Positions 1 through 7,025 of a DNA stretch of 9,500 nt are shown here, one piece after another (within the stretch, counting starts at the first letter, position 1; each line of letters begins with the position of its first letter). Source of the stretch: an uncultured Roseburia sp. GTDB lineage: Bacteria > Bacillota > Clostridia > Lachnospirales > Lachnospiraceae. The notes beneath the pieces are model-generated. The model ran no database searches, was not told the origin of the DNA, and saw only the letters and a list, made by a program, of their open reading frames with translations. The position numbers and the translations under genes are program-made. The stretch covers positions 1-9,500 of the forward strand of contig CANODN010000061.1 of NCBI GenBank assembly GCA_947564765.1. Reading direction: 5' to 3'.

Positions 1-259
1 ACGCTTTTTTGAGGAATGCGAAGGAAAGAAATGGAAATACATCGTGCGGTTTAAGCAAAGGAAGATCCGAATTAAAGTCAAAAACAGCATCAAAGGATCT
101 GCCGGAAAACCGCTCTATGGCTGTAAGAGGTTCCTGTTCGGAAGAGAAAATTTCCACATGGCATCCGGCCTTTGTCAGAGCCTTTGCAAGGGAGTCGGCA
201 AAATAAAGATAGGAATTGTAGCAGACAGGTTTTAATGCAAATATCAGAATATGTTTCAT
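1..259 (-). CDS. N-terminal part of a CgeB/DUF3880-like glycosyltransferase (runs off the left edge)
   Basis: An open frame on the minus strand starts with ATG at 259 and stays open to base 1, giving 86 residues of an incomplete protein. GGAGG (267-271) lies 7 nt upstream of this ATG; an in-frame ATG at 265 is almost on top of the GGAGG and is less likely. The protein begins MKHILIFALKPVC and includes IERFSGRSFDAVFDFNSDL. A short N-terminal beta strand, a helix and then a 'SFDAVFDFNS' strand suggest the first half of a Rossmann-like GT-B fold. The phrasing resembles Lachnospiraceae proteins annotated as CgeB/DUF3880 glycosyltransferases, judged from memory and not from a search. It has its own promoter and is divergent from the MATE gene. 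The catalytic half lies outside the window, so donor and acceptor cannot be named. Reality as a gene is likely; the family is moderately sure. Confidence 0.6.
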   Translation of the reverse strand, partial: MKHILIFALKPVCYNSYLYFADSLAKALTKAGCHVEIFSSEQEPLTAIERFSGRSFDAVFDFNSDLPLLKPHDVFPFLSFAFLKKA

Positions 260-293
260 GGTCATGCCTCCGGTTAAAAATGTCTTTTTGTTT

Positions 294-321
294 ATTTTAT
301 CCCAGATAAAAAATACGTCAA
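294..321 (-). promoter_or_regulatory. Sigma-A-type promoter of the leftward glycosyltransferase-like gene
   Basis: Reading the minus strand, TTGACG (316-321) and TAAAAT (294-299) are separated by 16 nt. Transcription would start near 287, leaving a leader of about 28 nt that carries GGAGG and the ATG at 259. The match is 5 of 6 at both boxes and the position is right for the divergent gene. Confidence 0.6.
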
Positions 322-351
322 GACTTTATAAAATTTTGTGCAAAATGTCCT

Positions 352-380
352 TTGATTTTTAGAAATAAAAGAAATAAAAT
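352..380 (+). promoter_or_regulatory. Sigma-A-type promoter of the MATE-kinase fusion gene
   Basis: TTGATT (352-357) and TAAAAT (375-380) are separated by 17 nt. A start near 387 gives a leader of roughly 108 nt, longer than translation requires. It sits back to back with the leftward promoter at 294-321. The surrounding DNA is very A/T-rich, so a chance match is possible. Confidence 0.5.
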
Positions 381-421
381 AAGATTCGGAAACAAAATAA
401 AGCAATGAACGACACATGTGG

Positions 422-482
422 CGCGCTGCGCGTAAATCTGATTACGGTACAGCGGATGCAGGTGTCTTTTTTTGCGCAAAAA
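422..482 (+). promoter_or_regulatory. Leader of the MATE gene with two self-complementary blocks
   Basis: Between the inferred start site and the ribosome binding site lie two palindromes: CGCGC-T-GCGCG (422-432), strikingly G/C-rich in an A/T-rich stretch, and TTTTTGCGCAAAAA (469-482), which ends 2 nt before the AAAGGAGG. Either could be a repressor site, and the second could in RNA affect access to the ribosome binding site. I could not fit this leader to a known riboswitch class, including the guanidine-II loops (ACGR) that often precede efflux genes. Regulatory function is inference only. Confidence 0.3.
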
Positions 483-495
483 TAAAGGAGGATCT

Positions 496-2469
496 ATGGA
501 AAACAATCAATATCTTGGTACAGAGAGGGTTGGAAAGCTGCTTACGAGGTTTGCAATCCCATGTATTTTTTCCCTTATCATTTCATGTCTTTATAACATT
601 GTAGATCAGATTTTTGTGGGCAACGGCGTCGGCTATCTGGGCAATGCGGCTACCGGTGTTATTTTCCCGATTACCGTTGTGGGCTGGGGAATGTCACTGT
701 TTTTTGGAGACGGTGCCGCAGCGCATTTAAGCGTGTCTCTGGGACGAAATGAAACGGAAAGCATCCACAGGGGAGTGGGAAATGCTGTTTTGAGCTCTTT
801 TCTTTCCGGAGTGGTGATTATCGCAATCAGTTATGTCTGCGGTGATGCTTTGCTGCAGCTGATTGGCGCGACGGATGCAAACCTTGCAATGGCACATGAT
901 TACGGGTTTATCATTTACGCTATGATGCCCCTTGCAATGGTGCAGAATACATTGGCGTCAATTATTCGTGCCGACGGAAGTCCACGTTATGCTATGGGAG
1001 CTATGCTAATTGGCGCAGTAATCAATATTATCGGTGATCCGGTAGCTATTTTCGTGTTAAATATGGGGATTCAAGGAGCTGCATATGCGACAATTCTGGG
1101 ACAGTTTGTAAGCTTTTTGATTTGTGCAGCTTATTTGGCAAAAAGCAAGACGTTTCATATCTGCAAAGGCAGTTTCCGTTTGGATTTTACATTATTGAAA
1201 CGAATTATGGCCCTTGGAACGTCAAGTCTTTTGACACAGCTGTCGATTGTTGTCATTACGGTAGTGAATAATATTCTGCTGGTGCGTTACGGAGCAGAGT
1301 CAATGTATGGAGCGGATATTCCTCTTGCGGCTTTTGTCGTTATTATGAAACTGTTCCAGATTGTGTTGAATATTGCAATCGGAATCGCTGCGGGAGCACA
1401 GCCGATCGTGGGATACAATTACGGAGCGGGAAAATTTGATCGTGTGAAGGAGCTGCTGAAGCTGATTGTCGGATGGACAGCAATCGTCTGCCTGGTCTGC
1501 ACGGTTTTATTTGAGGCAATTCCCCAGGTATTTATTCTGATGTTTGGTGCAGACGGAGAACTGTATACACATTTTGCTGTTTTGTGTCTGCGGATATATC
1601 TTTCTCTGATTCTGTTTACCTGTGTTCAGAAGGTATGCGCAATCTTTTTGCAGTCTATTGGCCATGCCAAAGCAGCAGCGCCGCTTTCTGTGCTGCGAGA
1701 TGTATTTTTGATTGTATTCTCACTGGTTGTGCCGATGTTTCTTGGGGTTACCGGTATTTTCTGGGCAGCTCCTATTGCCGATCTGCTTGCGATTGCAATT
1801 ACGGCAGTGGTTATGGTGAAACTTTGGAAACAGCTGGGAGAAACAGAAGAGGGAAATGTTTCAAAAAAGGCGCTTCCCAACTATCCTACAAAGGAAGGCG
1901 TAGTAGTTACCATATCTCGGGAGCATGGTTCCGCTGGAAAACGTATCGGTCAGTTGGTTGCAGAAAAACTGGAGATTCCATGTTATTATAAAGAAATGAT
2001 AGCCATTGCCGCACAGGAAAGCGGACTGACGGAAGAATTTATTTCCAATTTGAATTCAGATGAAAATGCAGTAATGAAAGAGCTGTATTTAAGTACAAAT
2101 GTGGTGCAAAATGCAATTACGGCTCAGGATCAGGCAATCCGCAGAATCGCCGATGCAGGTTCCTGTGTCATTGTAGGCCGTTCCGCAGACTATGTTTTGA
2201 GAAATTATAAAAATATTGTGAGGATCTTTATTACGGCTCCAAAAGAGTACCGTACCAAAAAGGTAATGGAGATGTATGGTGACAGCCCAGAACAGGCGAA
2301 AAAGAGCATTGCCCGTTCGGATGCAGCCAGAAAATCCTATTATGAGAGCATTACTGGGAAAAAATGGGGTGATTCTCATCGCTATGAATTATGTGTAGAC
2401 AGTTCCATAGGAGTGGAAGAAACCGCAAATATGATCTTTTCTTATATAAAAGCCGTTTCTAAAAGGTGA
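496..2469 (+). CDS. MATE family efflux transporter fused to a cytidylate-kinase-like domain
   Basis: The protein has 657 residues, starting at the ATG at 496. AAAGGAGG ends 4 nt before it; the upstream TTG at 472 has no such site and overlaps the leader. Residues 1 to about 445 form a full-length MATE transporter with about 12 hydrophobic segments: RFAIPCIFSLIISCLYNIVDQIFVG near the N-terminus is typical, and ISIGIAAGAQP-like NIAIGIAAGAQPIVGYNYGAG marks the second half. Such proteins exchange Na+ or H+ for drugs or metabolites at the membrane. After a hydrophilic linker (about 446-467) comes a domain of the Cytidylate_kin2 type: P-loop-like TISREHGSAGKRIG (472-485), then GSCVIVGRSADYVL, and later YYESITGKKWGDSHRYELC near the end. 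In relatives this domain is a free protein of about 200 residues, and here it looks complete, so the gene is a fusion and not a read-through. The domain would be cytoplasmic. Its substrate is unknown; it could phosphorylate a small molecule or sense nucleotides. The gene appears monocistronic, with its own promoter and terminator. Confidence 0.9.
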   Translation: MENNQYLGTERVGKLLTRFAIPCIFSLIISCLYNIVDQIFVGNGVGYLGNAATGVIFPITVVGWGMSLFFGDGAAAHLSVSLGRNETESIHRGVGNAVLSSFLSGVVIIAISYVCGDALLQLIGATDANLAMAHDYGFIIYAMMPLAMVQNTLASIIRADGSPRYAMGAMLIGAVINIIGDPVAIFVLNMGIQGAAYATILGQFVSFLICAAYLAKSKTFHICKGSFRLDFTLLKRIMALGTSSLLTQLSIVVITVVNNILLVRYGAESMYGADIPLAAFVVIMKLFQIVLNIAIGIAAGAQPIVGYNYGAGKFDRVKELLKLIVGWTAIVCLVCTVLFEAIPQVFILMFGADGELYTHFAVLCLRIYLSLILFTCVQKVCAIFLQSIGHAKAAAPLSVLRDVFLIVFSLVVPMFLGVTGIFWAAPIADLLAIAITAVVMVKLWKQLGETEEGNVSKKALPNYPTKEGVVVTISREHGSAGKRIGQLVAEKLEIPCYYKEMIAIAAQESGLTEEFISNLNSDENAVMKELYLSTNVVQNAITAQDQAIRRIADAGSCVIVGRSADYVLRNYKNIVRIFITAPKEYRTKKVMEMYGDSPEQAKKSIARSDAARKSYYESITGKKWGDSHRYELCVDSSIGVEETANMIFSYIKAVSKR

Positions 2470-2481
2470 TGTTCAAAAAGC

Positions 2482-2520
2482 AAAAGAGTGCAGAATCTAT
2501 CGTGTTCTGCACTCTTTTTA
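2482..2520 (+). terminator. Rho-independent terminator, probably bidirectional
   Basis: AAAAGAGTGCAGAA (2482-2495) pairs perfectly with TTCTGCACTCTTTT (2505-2518) around a 9-nt loop, giving a 14-bp stem that ends in a T run on the plus strand. It lies 12 nt after the MATE stop codon. On the minus strand the same stem is followed by CTTTTTG after a short break, and it lies 48 nt past the stop of the glycosidase, so it can serve both convergent genes. Confidence 0.92.
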
Positions 2521-2568
2521 TCTGCCTTAGTATGTAGAAAGGCTGCCTGTGACCGTTTTTTGTGTCTT

Positions 2569-5500
2569 TTAGCTGCGGAAGTTTACTTTTCGGAATGCGC
2601 TGTAAACCTTTGTATTTTTATTTTTGATGTAACCGCGTATTTTTACGGAAACCTTTCCGTTTGTCCGGATTCCTTTTTTCAAGGTTACTGCTTTGGAACC
2701 GGAGGCTGCTTTTTTATAGGCTTTCTTTCCCTTCTTTACCCATACTTCAAAGCCTGTTTCTCCCCGCTTTTTACAGGTGATTTTAAGGCCCGTAGAACCG
2801 TAATTTTGTACGCTCTTTATTTTGGGTTTTGCAGGCTGTGTTGCAGTGTATAAAATAGCGGACTCTGCGCCGGTTCCTTTCTTGTTGGAAGCAGTTACTT
2901 TAATCTGATATTTTGTTTTAGCTTTTAGTTTTTGGATCGTTAAGGTAGTCTGCGGGGTTGTTCCTGCAAGCTGCCATGTTTTATCTTTTTGGATATAGAC
3001 AGTGTAGGATGTTGCATCGGGCTGTGGATTCCAGGTAATCTGCAAACCTTTTTTCTGAGGTATGGCCGTTACATTTTGTACCTGTCCGGGGATTTTTTGG
3101 CTGCTGTTGTTTTGTGACAGCTTGCTCTGTTCTGTTAACAGTTCGTTTATAGTCTGTTGGATTTCATTATCCAGTGCATTTTCATCTGACAAAATCTGTT
3201 CCGCTTTTTTTAATGCAGCCGTAAAGGACTGGGAATCGGAATAGGAGGATAAATCGATTTTTCTGCAGTCTGTAATTGCCTTCTGCAAATTTGTTTTGTC
3301 ACCTTTTGTGTATTCGGCATATTGAATTTTATCCAGTAAATTTGTCCATGCACGATTGATGTCATTTTGGTCTGCCTGGGGATCTTTGAATGTATTTTTG
3401 GCAGTTGTCAGCGCTTCCTGATAGAGGCTGTATACGGCGGGAATGACATTTTCCATATCGAGCTCTTCGGCATAGACAATCACACGGTATAAAATGCCGT
3501 TATCCTTCTCTTCCGTGTTTGTTTCCGGTAAAGAGGGAGCAGGAGCACCGATCAAATCCTTTTGTACAGGCTTGCGCAGTTCAAACAGGTTCTGGAAAAA
3601 TGCTTCTTTGGCAGTTTCCAGCTTGTCCGGATCGGCATTCTCATCGGCAAGAAGCTGATCCAGTCGGTTTTTGGCAGCTGTAAAAGATTCCCAACCTTCT
3701 CCTTGTGCATATACATCCGTTTCGTAGAGATCCGTAAGCTGTGATGCAGAAGTTGCAGAGGAGTCTGTGCCGCTATCGCCGTTCTGTCCGGTGTAAACAA
3801 ACCGGTCTATGTCAATCACAGGTGTTTTACATACAATCCGAATCGTATGGTTTCCATTGGAGAGGTCTGTTTTTTCATAGAGCTTTACACCGGAGGCTGC
3901 GCTCCCCTGGCAGGAGATTTCTTCCATTAATTGATTGTCTATATAAATCAGAGCCGTTCCGAAATTGACATCCTTCTGACCATACCAGGCAATGCTGTTT
4001 CCCTGGAAGGTAAAGGATACGGCTGCATTCGCCTCTTGTGTGTATTTGCATGCACCGCCGGAAAAGCCGTTTCCGGATTCTGATTTCCATTCGCCTGTAA
4101 ACGTTATATCATTTCCGGATTCCTCAACGCTAAATTCCTGCTTTACGGAATCCTGTCTGGAAAGCTCTTCCGCCCGAAGCAGCAGATAGTCAGAGAAGGT
4201 GCAGTCAAATTCTGCTTCATCACCCGGAACATTTGTAGCAATGACCTGATTGTTGACATAATCTACAATACGGTATAACCGGTTGGGATTTAAGCCCTTT
4301 AACACTACCTTTGGATTGCCTTGCGGTTGGTATTTCCGGCCGTCCCGGTAAAATGCATAGTACATGGTGTCGTCTTTGTTTACAACGTAGGTTTCATAAG
4401 GATCAAAACCGTAGCTGTAGAGATCGCCGACAAATTCTCCTCGCTGCAGATCTACATCCTGTGCAATTTTAAGCCAGCGCTCGTATTCCGCCTGCTGGTT
4501 TCCCGTCATATTTCTTTTCTCAATCAAAACCGCTCCCGTTCCCACTGCGGAGGGATACCAGATTTCATTGTGGTCTGTTGTAATCGGAAAATAGTCGCCG
4601 CAAAGAGCTTTGTATGCTTTTACCCTTCTTCTCGTCTGATCCACACTGGTGGGATCGGCCGTTGGCACCTGCGTTACGTATGGAAGGGAGTAATAATCCT
4701 GGGGCGTTCCGCAGTTGCATAAAAGATGAAAGGCATTTTCGTCACATTCGATCATTGCCTGATAAATTTCACGATAGAAAACGGCCTGCTGTTCCGTAGA
4801 TTCTTCCGGTCGTTCGTGGTGATGCTCCGGATGATAGCATTTGGGAATGCTCCAGACATAATCGCTTTTTAATCCGTCAAAGCCCCAATCGCCGATTGCT
4901 TTTTTTACAAAATCCACCTGGTTTTGAACGGCGCCTTCAGAAGATGGACAGAGCGCGTAGCCGGTTGTGCCGTTAAACTTGTCCTTTGCACCGGGACCGG
5001 CCAGCTTTCCTATCGTACCGTTTTGGTTCTGTACAAAATATTCGGGATGTTCTTGGTAAAGAGCGCTTTCTTCCCTTCCTCCGTCGCAGGGACGCCACCA
5101 GAGCAGAGCTGTCATGCCTCTTTTGTGGATTTCGTCGGTCAGAAGTTTCATGTCGGCGTCTTCATTTGGAAGTTTTTCTGTATTTAAATCCCATTCTCCG
5201 GCATTGATATACCAGCCGTCGTCTAATGTCACCTGTTTGATGCCCAGTTCCTGTAATTCATCCAGTTTTCCCAGAATGAGGCCTAAGGTCCAGTTAAATT
5301 CCCAGCCCCAGCTTTCCCAACGAAGATCATAGCTGTTGTCCGGTATTTGATCGGCGCTTAAGGTCTCAAATCCAATCTGGCGCATGCCGTCTGCATAGCC
5401 TCTAAGACCCATATAGTAGTCACTGTCATGAACAATGACAAATCCTTCTCCAGCAGATATGGTTTCCTGTGCGTTTATTGTTCGGGAAGGTCTTTTGATA

Positions 5501-6219
5501 GATGTATATACCGTCTGATTTTTTTCTTTTACTGGGGTCTGAAGTTCCCGGCGGGTTGCGCTGGCATCGCCCACGGTAATTCCTCCGTGTTCGGAATAGA
5601 TATCAGCAGCCGGGACTCCCACAGAGGTTTCATCCTGTCTGTTGTCACGTGAAAAGGCTGCATTGTCAGATAGGTCGATTTTCTGCAATGTGTCGTAAAA
5701 GCTTTGTTGGCCTTCACCGCCGCCGTTATAGCTCCAGACTGTCTGGGCCGGGTCCTTGAGGGCAAATTCACAGTCCGTAAAACTCTGAATCGTGATGTCT
5801 TCGCCGCCGGCTTTGTAGCTGGTCTTTATATGTAAAAGTCCTAAAACTTCATCTACAGATTCCAGTTCGCAGATTCGTGTAAGTCCGGTACTTTCAGAAA
5901 CAGAGGTTATCGTCATTCTGTCTCCGTTTCCGGCTGTTCCTTTTACATCCTCTTCTATCTGACAGGTGAAGTTTTCAAAATCAGATACCTGAGATCCGTT
6001 TACTACCGGATAACTGATATACGATGGCTGGCTCATCTGCAGCAGATCGCCGTTTTCCTGATATCGGTAGAGGCTTACCTCGCCGGTTGACGGATGAAAC
6101 TGCACCTGAATGCCGTTTCCGTTCAGTACTGTTGTTTCTTCTGCCGATGCCCTGATACCTGTGGCTGCAATTCCAAAGACGGCAGCAAACAGCAGTGTTT
6201 TTAAGTGTTTTTTTCCCAT
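2569..6219 (-). CDS. Secreted multimodular glycoside hydrolase, alpha-galactosidase (GH36/clan GH-D) type
   Basis: The protein has 1216 residues. The start is the ATG at 6219, because AGGAG lies 8 nt upstream; an upstream in-frame extension to 6309 would run through the promoter. A signal peptide is visible: KK-H-LK, a hydrophobic core, and a cleavage site after A26 (RASA-EE). Modules in order are: an N-terminal beta domain (about 27-300); a TIM barrel (about 300-600) with VTLDDGWY (D333, D334), GLKSDYVW (D453, putative nucleophile) and CNCGTP (501-506) followed by PTADPTS (D522, putative acid/base) and TTDHNE (near 549); a C-terminal beta domain; a small carbohydrate-binding-like beta sandwich (about 697-808, with IAWYGQ, YIDNQ, HTIRI and IDIDRF); helical FIVAR-like repeats (about 826-1034); an FN3 domain (about 1042-1128); and a very lysine-rich FN3-like C-terminus. 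No LPXTG motif or C-terminal membrane anchor is present. The expected role is removal of terminal alpha-galactose, or alpha-GalNAc as in some GH36 enzymes, from plant or host mucin glycans outside the cell. Family assignment is confident; substrate is not. No transporter or regulator gene adjoins it. Confidence 0.88.
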   Translation of the reverse strand: MGKKHLKTLLFAAVFGIAATGIRASAEETTVLNGNGIQVQFHPSTGEVSLYRYQENGDLLQMSQPSYISYPVVNGSQVSDFENFTCQIEEDVKGTAGNGDRMTITSVSESTGLTRICELESVDEVLGLLHIKTSYKAGGEDITIQSFTDCEFALKDPAQTVWSYNGGGEGQQSFYDTLQKIDLSDNAAFSRDNRQDETSVGVPAADIYSEHGGITVGDASATRRELQTPVKEKNQTVYTSIKRPSRTINAQETISAGEGFVIVHDSDYYMGLRGYADGMRQIGFETLSADQIPDNSYDLRWESWGWEFNWTLGLILGKLDELQELGIKQVTLDDGWYINAGEWDLNTEKLPNEDADMKLLTDEIHKRGMTALLWWRPCDGGREESALYQEHPEYFVQNQNGTIGKLAGPGAKDKFNGTTGYALCPSSEGAVQNQVDFVKKAIGDWGFDGLKSDYVWSIPKCYHPEHHHERPEESTEQQAVFYREIYQAMIECDENAFHLLCNCGTPQDYYSLPYVTQVPTADPTSVDQTRRRVKAYKALCGDYFPITTDHNEIWYPSAVGTGAVLIEKRNMTGNQQAEYERWLKIAQDVDLQRGEFVGDLYSYGFDPYETYVVNKDDTMYYAFYRDGRKYQPQGNPKVVLKGLNPNRLYRIVDYVNNQVIATNVPGDEAEFDCTFSDYLLLRAEELSRQDSVKQEFSVEESGNDITFTGEWKSESGNGFSGGACKYTQEANAAVSFTFQGNSIAWYGQKDVNFGTALIYIDNQLMEEISCQGSAASGVKLYEKTDLSNGNHTIRIVCKTPVIDIDRFVYTGQNGDSGTDSSATSASQLTDLYETDVYAQGEGWESFTAAKNRLDQLLADENADPDKLETAKEAFFQNLFELRKPVQKDLIGAPAPSLPETNTEEKDNGILYRVIVYAEELDMENVIPAVYSLYQEALTTAKNTFKDPQADQNDINRAWTNLLDKIQYAEYTKGDKTNLQKAITDCRKIDLSSYSDSQSFTAALKKAEQILSDENALDNEIQQTINELLTEQSKLSQNNSSQKIPGQVQNVTAIPQKKGLQITWNPQPDATSYTVYIQKDKTWQLAGTTPQTTLTIQKLKAKTKYQIKVTASNKKGTGAESAILYTATQPAKPKIKSVQNYGSTGLKITCKKRGETGFEVWVKKGKKAYKKAASGSKAVTLKKGIRTNGKVSVKIRGYIKNKNTKVYSAFRKVNFRS

Positions 6220-6246
6220 GATACATTCTCCTTTTTGCTTTTGTCT

Positions 6247-6275
6247 ATTGTAACATAGGGGAGATGCCGAAACAA
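6247..6275 (-). promoter_or_regulatory. Promoter of the glycoside hydrolase gene
   Basis: On the minus strand TTGTTT (6270-6275) and TACAAT (6247-6252) are 17 nt apart, and the -10 is preceded by TG one base away (TGTTACAAT), an extended -10. The inferred start near 6240 gives a short leader carrying AAAAAGGAG before the ATG at 6219. The weak -35 box fits a promoter that needs an activator, and a palindrome lies directly upstream. Confidence 0.65.
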
Positions 6276-6279
6276 TACA

Positions 6280-6304
6280 GAAAATCTGCCACTGGCAGAT
6301 TTTC
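6280..6304. promoter_or_regulatory. Perfect palindrome, candidate operator of the glycoside hydrolase gene
   Basis: GAAAATCTGCCA (6280-6291) is followed by one base and its exact reverse complement TGGCAGATTTTC (6293-6304). The centre is about 52 bp upstream of the inferred start, and its edge is 4 bp from the -35 box. That is the usual place for a dimeric activator. A hairpin role is unlikely, as it lies outside the transcript of this gene. The regulator is not encoded nearby, so its family is unknown. Confidence 0.5.
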
Positions 6305-6319
6305 CGCATACTAATGCAT

Positions 6320-6360
6320 AAAAAGTGTAAAGACTTTGAGAATTCAATAGGCTTTACACT
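6320..6360 (-). terminator. Probable terminator of the heptad-repeat gene
   Basis: On the minus strand, 22 nt after the TAA of the heptad gene, AGTGTAAAG (6360-6352) pairs with CTTTACACT (6332-6324), and the stem is followed by a run of T (6323-6320). The stem is 9 bp and A/T-rich with a 19-nt loop, so it is weaker than the other terminators here. One arm lies inside the left inverted repeat described separately. Confidence 0.5.
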
Positions 6361-6372
6361 CTGGTATGTGAT
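6336..6372 (+). repeat. Left inverted repeat flanking the heptad-repeat gene
   Basis: This 37-nt stretch starts TTGAGAATTCAATAG and ends ACTCTGGTATGTGAT. The reverse complement of 7002-7037 matches it at 33 of 36 aligned positions, with one extra G here. Differences are g/t, g/a and c/t plus the single-base gap. The copies face each other and enclose the heptad gene. No transposase is inside, and I see no clear target-site duplication outside. Confidence 0.8.
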
Positions 6373-6382
6373 CTTTCGTTGA

Positions 6383-6952
6383 TTATTGAGGGAGAAATTC
6401 GTTGATTCTTAATATTTCCGTGATCGTTTCAGTTTCATCTTTGAGGGTACGGATATCTCTTCGAATGTCCCTTTCAAATATTTTTATATCTAGTTGCAAA
6501 TCGTTTAGTTTTTTGGATAGATGGTCTTGTTTAAATTCTATAACATCTAAACGTTGTTCTATGGAATCGAGCCGAGTTTCAATGGATTCGAAGCGCTGGT
6601 CCATAGCATCGAGGCGGGAATCCATTGCGTCGAAACGCTGGTCCATAGCATCGAGACGTGAATCCATGGCATCGAGGCGTGAATCCATAGCGTCGAAGCG
6701 TCGATCCATGGCATCGAGACGTGAATCCATAGCGTCGAGGCGCCAGTCCATAGCATCGAGGCGTGAATCTATTGCGTCAAAGCGTCGATCCATAGCATCG
6801 AGGCGTGAATCTATTGCGTCGAAGCGCCGATCCATGGCATCGAGGCGTGAATCCACAGTATCGAGTCGATCGGTGATTGGTTTTAGACGTTCATCAAGTT
6901 TTATATCCAGTAATTGCGAAATTGCTTTTAAATCGTCATTTGTTAATGTCAT
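6383..6952 (-). CDS. Heptad-repeat coiled-coil protein of unknown function
   Basis: The protein has 189 residues. The ATG at 6952 is chosen because AGGAGT (6961-6966) lies 8 nt upstream; the longer in-frame start at 7006 would overlap the promoter. Residues 1-28 are a short head (TLTNDDLKAISQLLDIKLDE). Residues 29-140 are 16 consecutive heptads of the form R-[LF]-D-A-[MI]-D-x, with hydrophobics at spacing 3-4, so a continuous parallel coiled coil of about 110 residues is expected. The last three heptads drift (RLDSIEQ, RLDVIEF), and residues 141-189 form a charged helical tail ending EFLPQ. There is no signal peptide, membrane segment or catalytic motif, so it is probably cytoplasmic. Similar LT..DL..I.QLLD heads occur in Clostridia hypotheticals, in my memory, without known function. 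It is monocistronic and lies between inverted repeats. A structural, scaffold or phage-derived role are all possible. Confidence 0.8.
   Translation of the reverse strand: MTLTNDDLKAISQLLDIKLDERLKPITDRLDTVDSRLDAMDRRFDAIDSRLDAMDRRFDAIDSRLDAMDWRLDAMDSRLDAMDRRFDAMDSRLDAMDSRLDAMDQRFDAMDSRLDAMDQRFESIETRLDSIEQRLDVIEFKQDHLSKKLNDLQLDIKIFERDIRRDIRTLKDETETITEILRINEFLPQ
6533..6868 (-). repeat. 21-bp tandem repeat coding for 16 heptads
   Basis: The tract is 16 units of 21 bp coding for R-[LF]-[DE]-x-x-[DE]-x. The 12 units at 6596-6847 are nearly identical at both DNA and protein level. Within them units tend to alternate (RLDAMDR then RFDAIDS), giving a 42-bp higher-order period. Since 21 is a multiple of 3, unit gain or loss keeps the frame. 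The low divergence points to recent expansion or ongoing homogenisation. Confidence 0.92.
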
Positions 6953-6996
6953 TTTATCACACTCCTGATGTGGGGCTGATTTTGTTGGTGAGTAGA

Positions 6997-7025
6997 AGTA
7001 TATCACATACAGAGTATAAAGTCTA
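6997..7025 (-). promoter_or_regulatory. Promoter of the heptad-repeat gene
   Basis: On the minus strand TATACT (6997-7002) is an extended -10 (TGATATACT), with a weak -35 TAGACT (7020-7025) 17 nt upstream. Transcription would start near 6990, about 38 nt before the ATG. Most of this promoter, apart from the -10 itself, lies inside the right inverted repeat. The left copy lacks the -10 bases, so only this end should fire inward. Confidence 0.45.

Noticed and set aside
387..495. Guanidine (mini-ykkC) or similar riboswitch ahead of the MATE gene
   Set aside because: ACGA and ACGG occur in the leader, but the bases beside them do not pair into the two required stem-loops.
472..495. Upstream TTG start for the MATE fusion
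   Set aside because: It lies inside the palindrome before the ribosome binding site, which correctly serves the ATG at 496.
2488..2853. Plus-strand open frame of 121 codons with cysteine-rich translation
   Set aside because: It crosses the terminator and lies antisense to the coding 3' end of the glycosidase, with no start signals.
6533..6868. Possible CRISPR array because of regular short repeats
   Set aside because: The units are 21 bp, contiguous and coding with no spacers, so this is a protein repeat.
6402..6968. Long open frame on the plus strand opposite the heptad gene, rich in S-I-A-S-R-R
   Set aside because: It is the antisense reading of the 21-bp repeat, which happens to lack stops. 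It has no ribosome binding site, and the minus-strand frame has a proper start and coiled-coil pattern.
6953..7006. Extension of the heptad protein to the ATG at 7006
   Set aside because: It would include the promoter -10 box, and the AGGAGT site points to the ATG at 6952.
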